Assembly (NCBI RefSeq): GCF_016765655.2
Contig: NZ_CP086107.1
Coordinates: 434,001-498,000, forward strand
Origin: Skermanella mucosa
GTDB taxonomy: Bacteria; Pseudomonadota; Alphaproteobacteria; Azospirillales; Azospirillaceae
Length of the DNA: 64,000 nt
Direction of reading: 5' to 3'
Below the pieces are notes generated by a model that worked only from the letters and a program-made list of their open reading frames with translations, did not search any database and was not told the DNA's origin. Positions within the stretch are counted from its first letter, which is position 1. Every line of letters starts with the position of its first letter. This document shows positions 1 to 8,559 of this stretch, in pieces. A program made the translations under genes and the position numbers.

Positions 1-297
1 GCTGAACCGGATGCGCTCGGCTGCCGGACCGGGAGCGCGATCACGGACCTTGATCCGCTGGACCTCGACCGGCCCAATCCCGGTCTGGATCATGCGCTCC
101 GGTCCATGGCCATGCCGGACCAACCGGTCCCGGCCGTCGGCCAGCTTCAGGTCTTTGCTGGCAGCCAGGAAAGCCGCCACCTCGGCTTCGATGGCCTGCT
201 CCAACAACTGGCGGGCTCCCGATCGGAGAAGGGCCGTCAGGGGATCATCGATCTCTTCGGGCTGGCGAAGCCGGACAATGCTGGTATCTTCGTTCAT
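1..297 (-). CDS. IS256-family transposase, N-terminal part (cut by window edge)
   Basis: The minus-strand frame starts at an ATG at 297 and is open to the window edge. It gives about 99 residues nearly identical to the first part of the IS256-type transposase at 47708-48511, with the same opening (MNEDTSIVRLRQ against MTEDTSIVRLRQ) and the same VEVQRIKVRDRAPGP stretch. The catalytic DDE core would lie left of the window. The element's outer end is near 397, because similarity to the right-hand copy stops around the shared CCATAGCTC. Whether the rest is intact cannot be seen. Confidence 0.85.
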   Translation of the reverse strand, partial: MNEDTSIVRLRQPEEIDDPLTALLRSGARQLLEQAIEAEVAAFLAASKDLKLADGRDRLVRHGHGPERMIQTGIGPVEVQRIKVRDRAPGPAAERIRFS

Positions 298-457
298 GGC
301 GTAGCGCTCCCTCGTGGAGGTTCTGGCAGGCGTCAAGCACCTACCTCGTTACGCCACCTTCCTCACCTCGTCATCACCCAGTTTCCCCCATAGCTCTCGC
401 CACAGATTGCGTCCGTCAAGCTGGTGTAAATTGGGAGGAGGCCATCAGCACCGTAGG

Positions 458-1663
458 TCAGGTCTTGGTCAGCGCGGCGAGGGCTGCTTCATCACTGGCG
501 ACCATGCCGGTCATGGTCTCAAGCGTCAGGTAACGATGTTGTAGTTGCCACTCGTCGTTTTGCTCGAGAAGTACAGCACCAACAAGCCTGCGAACACTGG
601 CCTCGTTCGGGAAGATCCCGACGACATTGGTCCGGCGCTTTACTTCCTTGTTCAGGCGTTCGATCGGATTGGTCGAGTGCAATTTGCTACGATGGGGTTC
701 AGGATAGTCCATGTAGGCGAGCACGTCGTGTTCGGCATCGTCAAGCAGGGCGGCGACCTTGGGAAAGCGTGGGCGGAGCTGATCGGCGACGTGGCGCCAG
801 GCTTGTCCGGCAGTCTCGCGATCGGGCTGGACGAAGACCTGCCGGACAGCGGCCGAGACGACCGACTGCTGGCTTTTCGGCACATGGGCCAAGAGCGATC
901 TCATGAAATGAACCCGGCACCTCTGCCAAGTGGCGCTCAGGACCTGGGTGATAGCCGCCTTGAGACCTTCGTGGGCGTCGGAGATCACCAGCTTCACGCC
1001 CTTCAGACCGCGACGGACCAGCCCCCGCAGAAACTCGATCCAGAAGGTGGCGGCTTCCGACTGGCCCAGGCCGAGCCCGAGGATCTCGCGGCGGCCGTCC
1101 TGGTTGACACCGGTGGCGATTATCGCCGCGATCGACACGATGCGGCCATTCTGGCGGACCTTGATGTAGGTCGCATCGAGCCAGAGGTAGGGCCACTCGC
1201 CGTCCAGCGGCCGCTCGAGGAAGGACAGCACGCGGGTGTCGATGTCCTGGCACAGGGCCGAGACCTGCGACTTGGAGATGCCGGTCATGCCCAGCGCCTG
1301 GACCAGGTCATCGACCTTGCGGGTGGACACGCCCTGGATCCACGCTTCCTGGATCACGGCCGTCAGCGCCTTCTCGGCGGTCTTGCGGGGCTCCAGGAAG
1401 GCCGGAAAGTAGGTGCCCTGGCGCAGCTTCGGGATCTTCAGGTCGAGCGTGCCGAGCCGGGTTTCCAGCTGACGATCCCGATGTCCGTTGCGGTATGTGG
1501 TGCGCTCGTCGGACCGCTCATGGCGCCCGGCGCCGATCAGGCCGTCGACCTCGAACTCCATCAGTCGCTGGAGCGTGTGAGCGGCGATGGCGCGCAGGAA
1601 GTCGCCATCGGTACTGGCCTGGATCTGGTCGAGCAGAAGTGTCATCGTATCCTTGGTCATCAT
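458..1663 (-). CDS. IS256-family (mutator-type) transposase, full length
   Basis: About 401 residues starting MTKDTMTLLLDQIQ. This start is chosen because GAGAGG sits just upstream of the ATG at 1663, although the frame stays open further upstream. Family landmarks are visible: an N-terminal region with TTYRNGHRDR, the first catalytic Asp in YLWLDATYIKVR, the second in LVISDAHEGL, HF in CRVHFMRSLL, and the catalytic Glu in STNPIERLNKEVKRR. The protein cuts and joins the ends of its own element. No frame damage is seen, so it may be active. It is clearly diverged from the other IS256 type in the window (1-297 and 45251-48611). Confidence 0.93.
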   Translation of the reverse strand: MMTKDTMTLLLDQIQASTDGDFLRAIAAHTLQRLMEFEVDGLIGAGRHERSDERTTYRNGHRDRQLETRLGTLDLKIPKLRQGTYFPAFLEPRKTAEKALTAVIQEAWIQGVSTRKVDDLVQALGMTGISKSQVSALCQDIDTRVLSFLERPLDGEWPYLWLDATYIKVRQNGRIVSIAAIIATGVNQDGRREILGLGLGQSEAATFWIEFLRGLVRRGLKGVKLVISDAHEGLKAAITQVLSATWQRCRVHFMRSLLAHVPKSQQSVVSAAVRQVFVQPDRETAGQAWRHVADQLRPRFPKVAALLDDAEHDVLAYMDYPEPHRSKLHSTNPIERLNKEVKRRTNVVGIFPNEASVRRLVGAVLLEQNDEWQLQHRYLTLETMTGMVASDEAALAALTKT

Positions 1664-1754
1664 GCCTCTCTCGGGGTCTGGTCTCGTGTCGCAACTCGAC
1701 CTTACCTGAAGAGCGTGATGACCACCTCCACGTCGTTGCGGCCCCAGCGGCGGA

Positions 1755-1809
1755 GGGTTGAGGCGGCCCGGGCTCCGCTCTGCGAGCTCCACCCGGGCCG
1801 CCTCAACCC
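1755..1809. other. Perfect 18-bp inverted repeat (hairpin) upstream of the IS256 transposase
   Basis: The arm GGGTTGAGGCGGCCCGGG at 1755-1772 is repeated in inverted form at 1792-1809, with a 19-base spacer. It lies between the transposase start and the proposed IS end at 1830. Many insertion sequences carry such a structure to keep transcription from outside from reaching the transposase start; that role here is an inference. There is no T-run, so it is not a classic intrinsic terminator. Confidence 0.7.
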
Positions 1810-1830
1810 TTCAAGGGCCAATTTCCACCA

Positions 1831-1972
1831 CTCCGTTGGACGTTACCTCGCCAACAGGTCGATCTGGCGGCACTGGATAATCTCAAAACACTGCTGTCGG
1901 ACATCATCGGTCGAGTACCGTCGGCCGTTTCAGTGATAGGAGCAAGGCATCCCTCCCACCAGAGCCGAGGAG
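1831..1972 (+). other. Short gap between IS256 copy A and the serine-recombinase unit
   Basis: No complete gene. One plus-strand frame (about 1852-2049) reads like protein, with LPRQQVDLAALDNL and LLSDIIGRVPSAV, and could be the tail of a gene cut by IS256 copy A. It has no start and overlaps the next small ORF, so it is not called as a gene. GAGGAG at its end serves the following ORF. Confidence 0.35.
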
Positions 1973-2167
1973 ATGCCGATGCCACGCACGAACCTGCCGC
2001 TCCCAACCAGACAACTCAGCCTGTTTCCTCGGTCCTGCCCAGGACCTGATCGGACCAGCCTGCCCAAGGTGGCGCTCGACACGGCGGCGCGTCTGATGGC
2101 GCGGATGCTGCTGGCGGCGGCGGGCAACCCGGTCGGTGGGCGAATGGGAGGACAAACTGATGAGTGA
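1973..2167 (+). CDS. Small protein translationally coupled to a serine recombinase
   Basis: A 64-residue ORF ([14 protein letters not shown]...GGQTDE). ATG codons lie at 1973 and 1979 and GAGGAG immediately precedes them, which favours 1979 slightly. Its last codons overlap the recombinase start at 2160, so translation is probably coupled. The C-terminal half contains a predicted helix ([16 protein letters not shown]). There is no recognised domain. A second small ORF has the same arrangement in front of the recombinase at 46088, which supports a real gene belonging to this kind of element, perhaps a directionality or accessory factor (inference only). Confidence 0.6.
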   Translation: MPMPRTNLPLPTRQLSLFPRSCPGPDRTSLPKVALDTAARLMARMLLAAAGNPVGGRMGGQTDE

Positions 2168-4220
2168 CAAGATCCAGCCGCATCACCTTGAGCGCAAGGC
2201 GGTGCTTTATGTCCGTCAATCTTCACCTCACCAGGTTGCGCACAACCGCGAGAGCCGCGCGCTGCAGTACGCCATGAAGGATCGGTTGCGTGCCCTGGGA
2301 TGGTCGGAAGTCGAGATTGTCGATGAGGATCTTGGGCGCTCCGCGGCCGGAATGGTGGCGCGGACCGGCTTCGAACGGATGGTGGCCGACGTCTGCCTTG
2401 GCAAAGTCGGAGCGGTGGCGGCGCTTGAGGTGTCACGCTTCGCCCGCAACAGTCGCGACTGGCAACAACTGATCGAGATGTGCCGTGTTGTCGACACCCT
2501 GCTCGTCGATCAGGAGACCATCTACGCGCCGCGCCAGGGCAATGACCGGCTCCTGCTGGGTCTGAAGGGCAGCCTGAACGAGTACGAACTCGACCTCCTG
2601 CGTCAGCGCTCCCTGGCCGCACGCCACGAGATGGCGCGTCGCGGCGAGTTGGTCGTGATGGTCCCGATCGGATACATCAAGGCCGATGGCCACCGCCTGG
2701 AAAAGGATCCCGACCACCGCATCCGGGAAGCCATCGCCTTGGTCTTTTCAAAGTTCGCCGAACTCGGCAGCGTCCGTCAGGCCCTGCTATGGTTCCTCGA
2801 GCACAACCTCGATCTCCCGGCCCGGCGATCGGGTGCCGATGTCGTCTGGAAGCGTCCCTGTTATGGAACGCTCTACCGGATCCTGACGAACCCGGTTTAT
2901 GGTGGCGCCTATGCCTATGGCAAGACAGGGACCGTGGCGCTTCACGACGGACCGACCCCACGGCGCGGTACCCGGCGTAAAGCACGGGAGGACTGGTTGG
3001 CGCTGTATCCCGGCGCACACGAAGGTTATGTCGATTGGGAGCGATCCGAGGCGATCCGGGCGATGATCAAGGACAACACTCAGGGCGGTGAAGCCTGTGG
3101 CGCGGCCAAGCGCGGCGATGCCCTGCTCGCCGGTATTTTGCGCTGCCGACGGTGTGGCCGTAAACTGACCGTCCGCTATACCGGCAACGATCATGACATC
3201 CTGCGTTATGCCTGCAACCGCGGCTGGATGGACAGTGGCGAACCACGCTGCATCGCCTTCGGTGGATTGCCGGTGGATGCCGCCATCGGGGAACAGGTGC
3301 TGCAAGCCGTCGGCCCGGAGGCCGTGGAAGCGGCCCTGCGGATGGAGCGGCAGGAAGCTCAACGACGCGACGATGTCCGCGAGGCTCTCGAGCGCGACCT
3401 GACGGCCGCCCGATATGCCGCCGACCGAGCTTTTCGGCAATACGATGCCGCTGATCCGTTGAACCGGCAGGTCACGGCAGAGTTGGAAGTGCGCTGGAAC
3501 CGTGCCCTTGAGCGCGTTGTCGCCGTCGAGAACCGGATCGCGGCGCATGTTCAGACCGTGCCCCAACGCCCGTCGGTGACCTCCGATGAGTTCGCGACGC
3601 TGGCTGACGACCTGAAGACCGTGTGGCAGGACCCGTCTGCCGACGCGAGGCTGAAGAAACGGATCGTGCGGACCCTGGTTGAGGAGGTTGTCGTCGATGT
3701 CGACGATGACGCTGCCGAAATCGTCCTCGTGGTCCATTGGGCCGGAGGCGTCCACACTGAACTGCGTCTGCCGAGACGTCGACGTGGCCAGTCTACCGGG
3801 ACCTCCATCGAGATCGTCGAGGCCGTGCGCGTGCTGGTCCGGATTGCCGGCGACGACCTGATCGCCGGTCTGCTCAATCGAAACGGCCTCGTCACGGGTC
3901 GTGGCAACCGCTGGACGCGGGAACGCGTGACCGCGCTCAGGTCACATAACAGGATCCCAGTTCACCGCCCGGAGGTTGCCAGCGCGGACGGATGGATGAA
4001 CCTGACCAAAGCCGCGGCGTTCCTCGGCATCAGCACCAAAACACTGCGCCTGGCCGCCGAGGGCGGCGAGATAGAGGCCGAGCATCCCCTCGCCGATGGA
4101 CCATGGCTGTTCCGCAGAGTCATACTTGAGGGGAAAACCGGGCAGCGGATTACAGATCAGGCCCGCCAGCGCCACAGGCACCCCGCGGGACCATCGGATG
4201 AGCAGAAAATGCTATTCTGA
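2160..4220 (+). CDS. Large serine recombinase
   Basis: About 686 residues. The start at 2160 is chosen over an in-frame upstream codon because GGAGG lies 7 bases before it. Domains in order: resolvase/invertase catalytic domain (about 10-150) with the nucleophile Ser in YVRQSSPHQ and the Arg-rich [11 protein letters not shown]; recombinase domain (about 170-290, ending in [11 protein letters not shown]); zinc-ribbon-like CRRCGRK...YACNRG (about 330-365); a coiled-coil stretch (about 400-480); and a C-terminal MerR/excisionase-like helix-turn-helix ([20 protein letters not shown], about 615-635). It catalyses site-specific DNA integration, excision or transposition. It is preceded by a coupled small ORF. 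Its att sites or element ends could not be defined. Confidence 0.9.
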   Translation: MSDKIQPHHLERKAVLYVRQSSPHQVAHNRESRALQYAMKDRLRALGWSEVEIVDEDLGRSAAGMVARTGFERMVADVCLGKVGAVAALEVSRFARNSRDWQQLIEMCRVVDTLLVDQETIYAPRQGNDRLLLGLKGSLNEYELDLLRQRSLAARHEMARRGELVVMVPIGYIKADGHRLEKDPDHRIREAIALVFSKFAELGSVRQALLWFLEHNLDLPARRSGADVVWKRPCYGTLYRILTNPVYGGAYAYGKTGTVALHDGPTPRRGTRRKAREDWLALYPGAHEGYVDWERSEAIRAMIKDNTQGGEACGAAKRGDALLAGILRCRRCGRKLTVRYTGNDHDILRYACNRGWMDSGEPRCIAFGGLPVDAAIGEQVLQAVGPEAVEAALRMERQEAQRRDDVREALERDLTAARYAADRAFRQYDAADPLNRQVTAELEVRWNRALERVVAVENRIAAHVQTVPQRPSVTSDEFATLADDLKTVWQDPSADARLKKRIVRTLVEEVVVDVDDDAAEIVLVVHWAGGVHTELRLPRRRRGQSTGTSIEIVEAVRVLVRIAGDDLIAGLLNRNGLVTGRGNRWTRERVTALRSHNRIPVHRPEVASADGWMNLTKAAAFLGISTKTLRLAAEGGEIEAEHPLADGPWLFRRVILEGKTGQRITDQARQRHRHPAGPSDEQKMLF

Positions 4221-5000
4221 TCAATGACATAGCCGGGTGGGGTAGTATGAAACAGCATTGTAAAAGCCAAAGTAGCTGGCGAGCGACTTCCGGGCTTCGG
4301 CTACCGTATCGTAGGCCTTGAGGTATATCTCCTCGTACTTGACGGAACGCCAGAGCCGCTCCACGAACACATTGTCGCGCCATGCGCCCCGGCCGTCCAT
4401 GCTGATTGCTATGGCGTTGTCGGTGAGCAGGCTGGTGAACACCGTGCTGGTGAACTGGCTGCCTTGATCGGTGTTGAAGATCTCCGGCTTGCCGTGGCGA
4501 GCCAGGGCCTCTTCGACCGCCTCGACGCAGAACCCGGCCTCCATCGTGATTGACAGTCGCCAGGACAGAACGCGCCGGCTGAACCAGTCGATGACGGCGG
4601 CGAGGTAGACGAAGCCGCGCGCCATGGGAACGTAGGTCAGGTCCATGGCCCAGACCTGATTGGGACGCGTGACCGGCAGATTGCGCAGGAGATACGGATA
4701 GATCCTGTGCCCCGGCGCCGGTTTCGAGGTGTTGGGCTTACGGTAAACAGCCTGGATCCTCATCCGCTTCATCAGCGTGGCGACATGACGGCGGCCGGTT
4801 TGGAAGCCTTCGGCGGTCAGCAGATCACGCAGCATGCGGCTGCCTGCGAACGGATAATCGAGATGCAGTTCGTCCATCCGGCGCATCAGCGCAAGGTCGG
4901 CGGCCGACGCCGGCCGTGGCAGGTAATAGACGCTGCCCCGGCTGACGTTGAGCATCCTGGACTGTCTGGTGATCGGCAGATCATGGGAGCGGTCGATCAT
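4221..5000 (-). pseudogene. IS3-family transposase orfB, C-terminally truncated
   Basis: The start ATG at 5000 overlaps the orfA stop (CGATGA). The protein has HTH_21 (DELHLDYPFAGSRMLRDLL), the rve integrase core with catalytic Asp in VWAMDLTYVPM, the second Asp in IFNTDQGSQFTS, and Glu in NVFVERLWRSVKYEE. After YFGFYNA the family continues with about 15-20 more residues; here unrelated residues (VSYYPTRLCH) lead to a stop. The catalytic triad is therefore present but the tail was lost to the rearrangement at about 4250. Production in this family usually needs frameshifting from orfA. Confidence 0.85.
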
Positions 5001-5393
5001 CGCTTTGCGCTCAGCAAACCCGCTTTGCCGAGCGCGCCGGCCAAAAAATCGTTCTCCAGCGTCAGCTCTCCGATCTTGGCATGCAGCACCGTCAGATCCA
5101 CCGCCGGCCCCGGGCTGTCGCTGCGGCTGTCCGATCCAAAAACCCCGGCTGCACCGTCGAGAAGCTGTGCCTTCCATTGGGTGATCTGGTTGGGATGAAT
5201 GTCGAACTGCTGAGCCAGTTCGGCCAACGTCTTCTCGCCCTTGACGGCAGCCAAAGCCACCTTCGCCTCGAAAGCCGGTGTGTGGTTCCGGCGCGGTCGT
5301 CTGGTCATCGTTTCTCCTGTGCGGCACGCATATTGGCCGCTTTCAGGCAGAAACTCCACTTATCCCGATGTTCAGATTTCCCGAGCCAGCTCT
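4250..5393 (-). mobile_element. IS3-family element, truncated at its 3' end
   Basis: It carries orfA and orfB on the minus strand. The orfA-side end is set near 5393, because similarity to the second copy of this end (14962-15164) stops just after GAGCCAGCTC. The orfB-side end is lost at about 4250, where the DDE protein stops matching and sequence adjoining the serine recombinase begins. The orfA-side end has cut another gene, whose tail is at 5396-5482. Confidence 0.75.
4997..5308 (-). CDS. IS3-family transposase orfA
   Basis: 103 residues starting MTRRPRRNHTPAFEAKVALA, with AGGAGAAACG just before the ATG at 5308. It has the helix-turn-helix typical of IS3 OrfA (LAELAQQFDIHPNQITQWK, about 33-51) followed by a leucine-zipper-like region (LHAKIGELTLENDFLAGAL). 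It binds the element ends and fuses with OrfB through frameshifting. A nearly identical N-terminal fragment lies at 14962-15164. Confidence 0.88.
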   Translation of the reverse strand: MTRRPRRNHTPAFEAKVALAAVKGEKTLAELAQQFDIHPNQITQWKAQLLDGAAGVFGSDSRSDSPGPAVDLTVLHAKIGELTLENDFLAGALGKAGLLSAKR

Positions 5394-5395
5394 CC

Positions 5396-5482
5396 TTGCG
5401 CATTGCCGCCCGGATGTACCAGATCGCTGCCGAAGCGGAACGGAAGGAGTTGGGCGTCCTGCTCGATGACATATCAAAGTAG
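5396..5482 (+). pseudogene. Tail of a gene truncated by the IS3 element
   Basis: Immediately beyond the IS3 end a plus-strand frame reads LRIAARMYQIAAEAERKELG and VLLDDISK to a stop at 5482, followed 11 bases later by an intrinsic terminator. The helical, Glu/Ala-rich tail plus its own terminator indicate the 3' end of a small gene whose front was removed by the IS. The family is not recognised. Confidence 0.5.
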
Positions 5483-5493
5483 CGCATAGAAAA

Positions 5494-5520
5494 GCCCGCC
5501 TCACCTGCCATGAGACGGGC
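5494..5520 (+). terminator. Intrinsic terminator after the truncated gene
   Basis: GCCCG-C-CTCA pairs with TGAG-A-CGGGC around a 7-base loop. The stem is preceded by AAAA and followed by CTTCCT. It sits just downstream of the stop at 5482. Confidence 0.6.
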
Positions 5521-5524
5521 CTTC

Positions 5525-5936
5525 CTACTGCTCCGATGCCGAGTCTAACACTTCCCCGTGGCCATGCATGGGCTAACGCACTGATACGCCTTTTGTTCAC
5601 ATGAGAAGACCAGCCTCTGGGCAAGAAGCGGGTCTCTCAGTTCCAAGTTTCAGACATTCTTCCTGTGGGTTCGATGGAAGACACGCAATAAGAAACGATG
5701 GCGTTGCTCCTGCTGGTTGGCTCTGCCATCCCCAACGAGCCCCATCCTCCATCGTCGCCGCTCTCACCGGGTATATGCCGATCAGGCAGAAATGAGCCTA
5801 TGGAAGAACAGGCCAACTGCTCCCTCGTGGCGCAGCGACGGTCTAAAAGGGGGTGACGTCATAGGATGTTGGGGTTTTCCAGCTAAGTTCATAGCGGAGA
5901 GTAATTTCTTAGCTCCAAGGCTTTGAAAGAAGCAAT
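5525..5936. other. Intergenic, no gene recognised
   Basis: No frame with convincing coding character and no clear RNA gene. The right end is AT-richer and holds the likely promoter and ribosome-binding region (GAAAGAAGC) of the small ORF at 5937. Confidence 0.4.
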
Positions 5937-6119
5937 ATGACTGATGTCCCTCCAGAGTGGCTAGCAGAACAGCAGAACAAAATTCGCCAAGCCATCAAAG
6001 ACTTGGAGGAACATTCTCAAACCATTTCCGGTGACGAACAGGAAAAGGTTAAGCAGACAATCCAGAAACTGGCAGAAACCCTTCACGGTGATGAAGAAGC
6101 TGCGGGAAAACAGACGTAG
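5937..6119 (+). CDS. Small hypothetical protein, helical and charged
   Basis: 60 residues (MTDVPPEWLAEQQNKIRQAI...). Almost the whole chain is predicted amphipathic helix rich in Gln, Glu and Lys. A GAAAGAAGC ribosome-binding region precedes the ATG. No known domain is recognised. Its AT content is higher than in the flanking IS sequence, suggesting native accessory DNA between the insertions. Confidence 0.55.
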   Translation: MTDVPPEWLAEQQNKIRQAIKDLEEHSQTISGDEQEKVKQTIQKLAETLHGDEEAAGKQT

Positions 6120-6246
6120 CATTCTTGGGACAACAAAATGAATATAACTTCTGCTAAAAGTTGATATTTATCGCAGAATCATGAATGAGAGCTCATCGAG
6201 CGTTATACCTCATGAACATGACCTGTAAGTTTGAGTCCAATACCTA

Positions 6247-6282
6247 TCAATCACTCCCTACAATCGCGGTAAGGGTGATTGA
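6247..6282. promoter_or_regulatory. Dyad upstream of the 6298 gene, possible operator
   Basis: TCAATCA (6247-6253) is repeated inverted as TGATTGA (6276-6282), with inner CCCTA and TAAGGG continuing the symmetry. It ends 15 bases before the GTG start of the next gene, where a repressor site or a structured leader would lie. The function is inferred from position only. Confidence 0.4.
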
Positions 6283-6297
6283 AGAGGAAAAGGTGCT

Positions 6298-6507
6298 GTG
6301 GACCCCGACTCCAACCTTACCGCTACACTGAAGACATTTGCGACCAACGCTGAAGCCATGGGCTACCTTCAACACGAAGGATTTACGTTCCTAGGCGCTC
6401 CAGGTCGTTGGCTGCATGTCGAGGATGAAGGGCCGGCTTATGCCCGGATCGTCCCGACGAAGGGAGCCTTCCAGGTCCGCGTGTGCCGGATGAAAAAGCA
6501 GCTATAG
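6298..6507 (+). CDS. Small hypothetical protein (69 aa, GTG start)
   Basis: The GTG start at 6298 is preceded by GAAGAGGAAAAGG. Sequence such as AEAMGYLQHEGFTFLGAPGR followed by WLHVEDEGPAYARI looks like a compact alpha/beta protein. No family could be named. The gene is bracketed by a dyad on the 5' side and a GC-rich hairpin on the 3' side, which supports an independent transcription unit. Confidence 0.6.
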   Translation: MDPDSNLTATLKTFATNAEAMGYLQHEGFTFLGAPGRWLHVEDEGPAYARIVPTKGAFQVRVCRMKKQL

Positions 6508-6530
6508 GCATAGAAGCGCACGCGAAAAGA

Positions 6531-6560
6531 CCCGCCCCCAGGAGACGGATTGAGGGCGGG
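6531..6560 (+). terminator. GC-rich hairpin after the 69-aa gene
   Basis: CCCGCCC (6531-6537) pairs with GGGCGGG (6554-6560), followed by CCTTCTCTC. It starts 24 bases after the stop at 6507. Confidence 0.5.
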
Positions 6561-6614
6561 CCTTCTCTCGCTAGTCACACACTCGAAAGAACCGATCCCA
6601 TAACCGGGTTCGCC

Positions 6615-7178
6615 GGACGGGGGCAGAAGGTGCTGCTGATCGATGCGGACCCTCAGCACAGCGCGATCGACTGGACGGCTGCCCGAGACGCCTCGGAGTT
6701 GCAGTCCCTGTTCACGAGCGTCGCCATGCCGGCCGCGACGATCCACAAGGAGATCGATCGACTAGCCGAGCCCTACGACATCGTCGTGATCGACGGACCG
6801 CCACGTTTGACCGATCTGGCCCGGTCCGCCATCATGGCATCCGACCTGGTGCTGATCCCTGTCCAGCCGTCGCCCTACGACGTGTGGGCCACTGCCGAGG
6901 TGGTTAGCCTCGTCAAGGAAGCCTCGATCTACAAGCCTGCACTGAAATACGCTTTTACGATCAATCGTAAAGTCGTAAACACGTTAATCGGGCGAGACGT
7001 AACGGATGCCCTCGGCGAGTTCGAGGATGTCCCGGTACTGCCGGTGTCCATCGGGCAACGCGTGGCCTTTGCTGAGTCCGCTGGGGGTGGCAGGACGGTT
7101 ATGGAGACAGCCCCCGGCAGTGCAGCCGCGCGGGAGATCGACGCGCTGCTCGATGCTATCCAGGAGTTAGGAGCATGA
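6615..7178 (+). pseudogene. ParA-family ATPase lacking its P-loop
   Basis: The frame reads RGQKVLLIDADPQHSAIDW (Walker A-prime/switch I), then IVVIDGPPRLTDLARSA (Walker B) and LVLIPVQPSPYDVW, as in plasmid-type ParA proteins. The N-terminal KGGxGKTT P-loop that should precede RGQKVLL is absent: upstream in the same frame is sequence from the preceding terminator region. The gene is thus 5'-truncated by about 25-35 residues and should not bind ATP. The frame starting at GTG 6483 is open, so a chimeric protein might still be made. The next gene overlaps its end, as in par operons. Confidence 0.8.
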
Positions 7179-7249
7179 ACAAGAAAGTCACCTTTGGCGC
7201 TCGTCCAAAGCCGCTCAGCGTGGTCGATCTGAACCGCACCGGGATTCCC
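7175..7249 (+). pseudogene. 5' fragment of a ParA-linked small gene
   Basis: ATG at 7175 overlaps the parA stop. The frame reads MNKKVTFGARPKPLSVVDLN and RTGIP before the IS3 element begins. Small ribbon-helix-helix partition or accessory proteins commonly follow parA in this position; only the first 25 residues remain, so the assignment rests on position. Confidence 0.5.
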
Positions 7250-7268
7250 GGAGGCCGATTTGGTTGAG

Positions 7269-8200
7269 TCACGCCGCCCTGGCGACGTCCTCGGTTTGAG
7301 CATAGTAGCGTGCTTCGGCCTCGGCGGGTGGAATGTTGCCGATGGGTTCGAGCAGGCGCCGGTGGTTGAACCAGTTGACCCATTCCAAGGTGTCGAACTC
7401 GACGGCTTCCAAGTTGCGCCATGGCCCTCGGCGTCGGATCACCTCGGTCTTGTAGAGGCCGTTGATCGTCTCGGCCAAGGCGTTGTATCGCCTACGGCGT
7501 TAGCTGAAGCTCCATAGGAATCGCCGACGCTGCCGACCGACGGCTCGACACCGGCCTCGGCCAAGTGCTCGGTGTAGCGAATGCTGACATATTGCGACCC
7601 GCGGTCGGAATGGTGGATGAGGCCGCTGCCTTTGGCCGGACGGCGGTCGTGAAGCGCTTGCTCCAAGGCATCCAGGACAAATCCGGCGTGTGCGGTGCGC
7701 GAGACCCGCCAGCCGACAATCCGCCGGGCAAACGTGTCGATGACGAAGGCCACGTAAACGAAGCCTTGCCAAGTCGCCACAAACGTGAAATCCGCGACCC
7801 ACAAGGCGTTCGGGCAGGACGCCTGGAACTGGCGGTTCACCCGGTCGAGCGGACACGGTGCCGCCCGGTCGCTGATCGTCGTCCGCACCGTCTTGCCGCG
7901 TGTCACCCCCTTCAGCCCCATACGCCGCATCAGCCGGGCCACTGTGCAACGCGCCACGTCAAGGCCTTCCCGCCGCAACTGCCGCCAGACCTTCCGAACC
8001 CCGTAGACCTGGAAGTTCCCGTCCCAGATCCGCCGGATAGCCACGCTGAGTTCCGCATCGCTTCGCCAGCGGGCCGGCGCCTTTGACGGGTCAGTCCGCA
8101 GGGCGGCATGGGCGTGATAAGTTGACGGGGCGATCGGCAGCACTTTGCAGATCGGCTCGACCCCGTGGACGGCGCGCTGCTCGTCGATGAAGGCGATCAT
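7269..8200 (-). pseudogene. IS3-family transposase orfB, broken by a 26-bp insertion
   Basis: The ATG at 8200 overlaps the orfA stop (AAATGA). It reads [20 protein letters not shown], then HTH_21 (FQVYGVRKVWRQL), catalytic Asp in LWVADFTFVATW, and the second Asp in IHHSDRGSQYVS. After VGDSY the frame should continue DNALAETINGLYK; instead 26 extra bases (about 7487-7512 on the plus strand) shift the frame, and AETINGLYKTEVIRR resumes in the other frame down to 7269. The transposase is therefore inactive unless this is a sequencing artefact. Confidence 0.88.
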
Positions 8201-8526
8201 TTCCTGAACGGGCGGTCGAGCTCCGCCTGGGCGAAATACGCCGATGCCTTGCGAAGGATCTCGTTCGCCTGGCGCAGTTCCCGGACCTCGCGCTCCAGCG
8301 CCTTGATCCGCTCCTGCTCGTCCGTCGTCGGGCCGGGCCGTTTCCCCTGGTCGCGCTCGGCCTGCCGGACCCAGCCCCGCAGCGTCTCCGCCGTGCAGCC
8401 GATCTTCGCCGCGATCGAGCTGATCGCCGCCCACTGCGACGCGTGCTCGCCTTCGTGATCGAACACCATCCGAACCGCGCGTTCGCGGATTTCAGGGGCG
8501 TACTTGGGTGATGCCTGTTTCGTCAT
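8197..8526 (-). CDS. IS3-family transposase orfA (copy B)
   Basis: 109 residues beginning [20 protein letters not shown]. The helix-turn-helix spans about residues 30-55 ([20 protein letters not shown]), followed by a leucine-zipper stretch ([18 protein letters not shown]). The reading frame is intact; its partner orfB is broken. Confidence 0.9.
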   Translation of the reverse strand: MTKQASPKYAPEIRERAVRMVFDHEGEHASQWAAISSIAAKIGCTAETLRGWVRQAERDQGKRPGPTTDEQERIKALEREVRELRQANEILRKASAYFAQAELDRPFRK

Positions 8527-8559
8527 GATGACCCCAGTCTCTCAAGAAATGGGGCCTCC

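Larger units (their letters stand above)
422..1830 (-). mobile_element. IS256-family insertion sequence (copy A)
   Basis: One transposase gene is bracketed by an imperfect 13-bp terminal repeat, TGGTGkAAATTGG, at 422-434 and inverted at 1818-1830. The resulting length of about 1.4 kb is normal for IS256. The 8-bp flanks on the two sides do not match, so either the ends are a few bases off or the flanks were rearranged after insertion. A perfect 18-bp hairpin lies inside the element upstream of the transposase. Confidence 0.65.
7250..8559 (-). mobile_element. IS3-family element, copy B
   Basis: Both ends are visible: GGAGGCCgATTTggTTGAG at the left and, inverted, GGAGGCCCCATTTCTTGAG at the right. 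The length of 1310 bp is typical. The flanks carry no matching target duplication: a par gene fragment lies left and an ISKra4 fragment right. This points to a deletion or recombination after insertion. Confidence 0.8.

Noticed and set aside
403-414. GATTGCGTCCG near 404, similar to the end of the serine-recombinase element at 47687
   Set aside because: Only 11 bases match, there is no partner repeat near the recombinase at 4220, and chance similarity cannot be excluded.
545-1936. 463-aa plus-strand open frame
   Set aside because: It is the antisense of the IS256 transposase; the minus-strand protein has all family motifs, and this frame has none.
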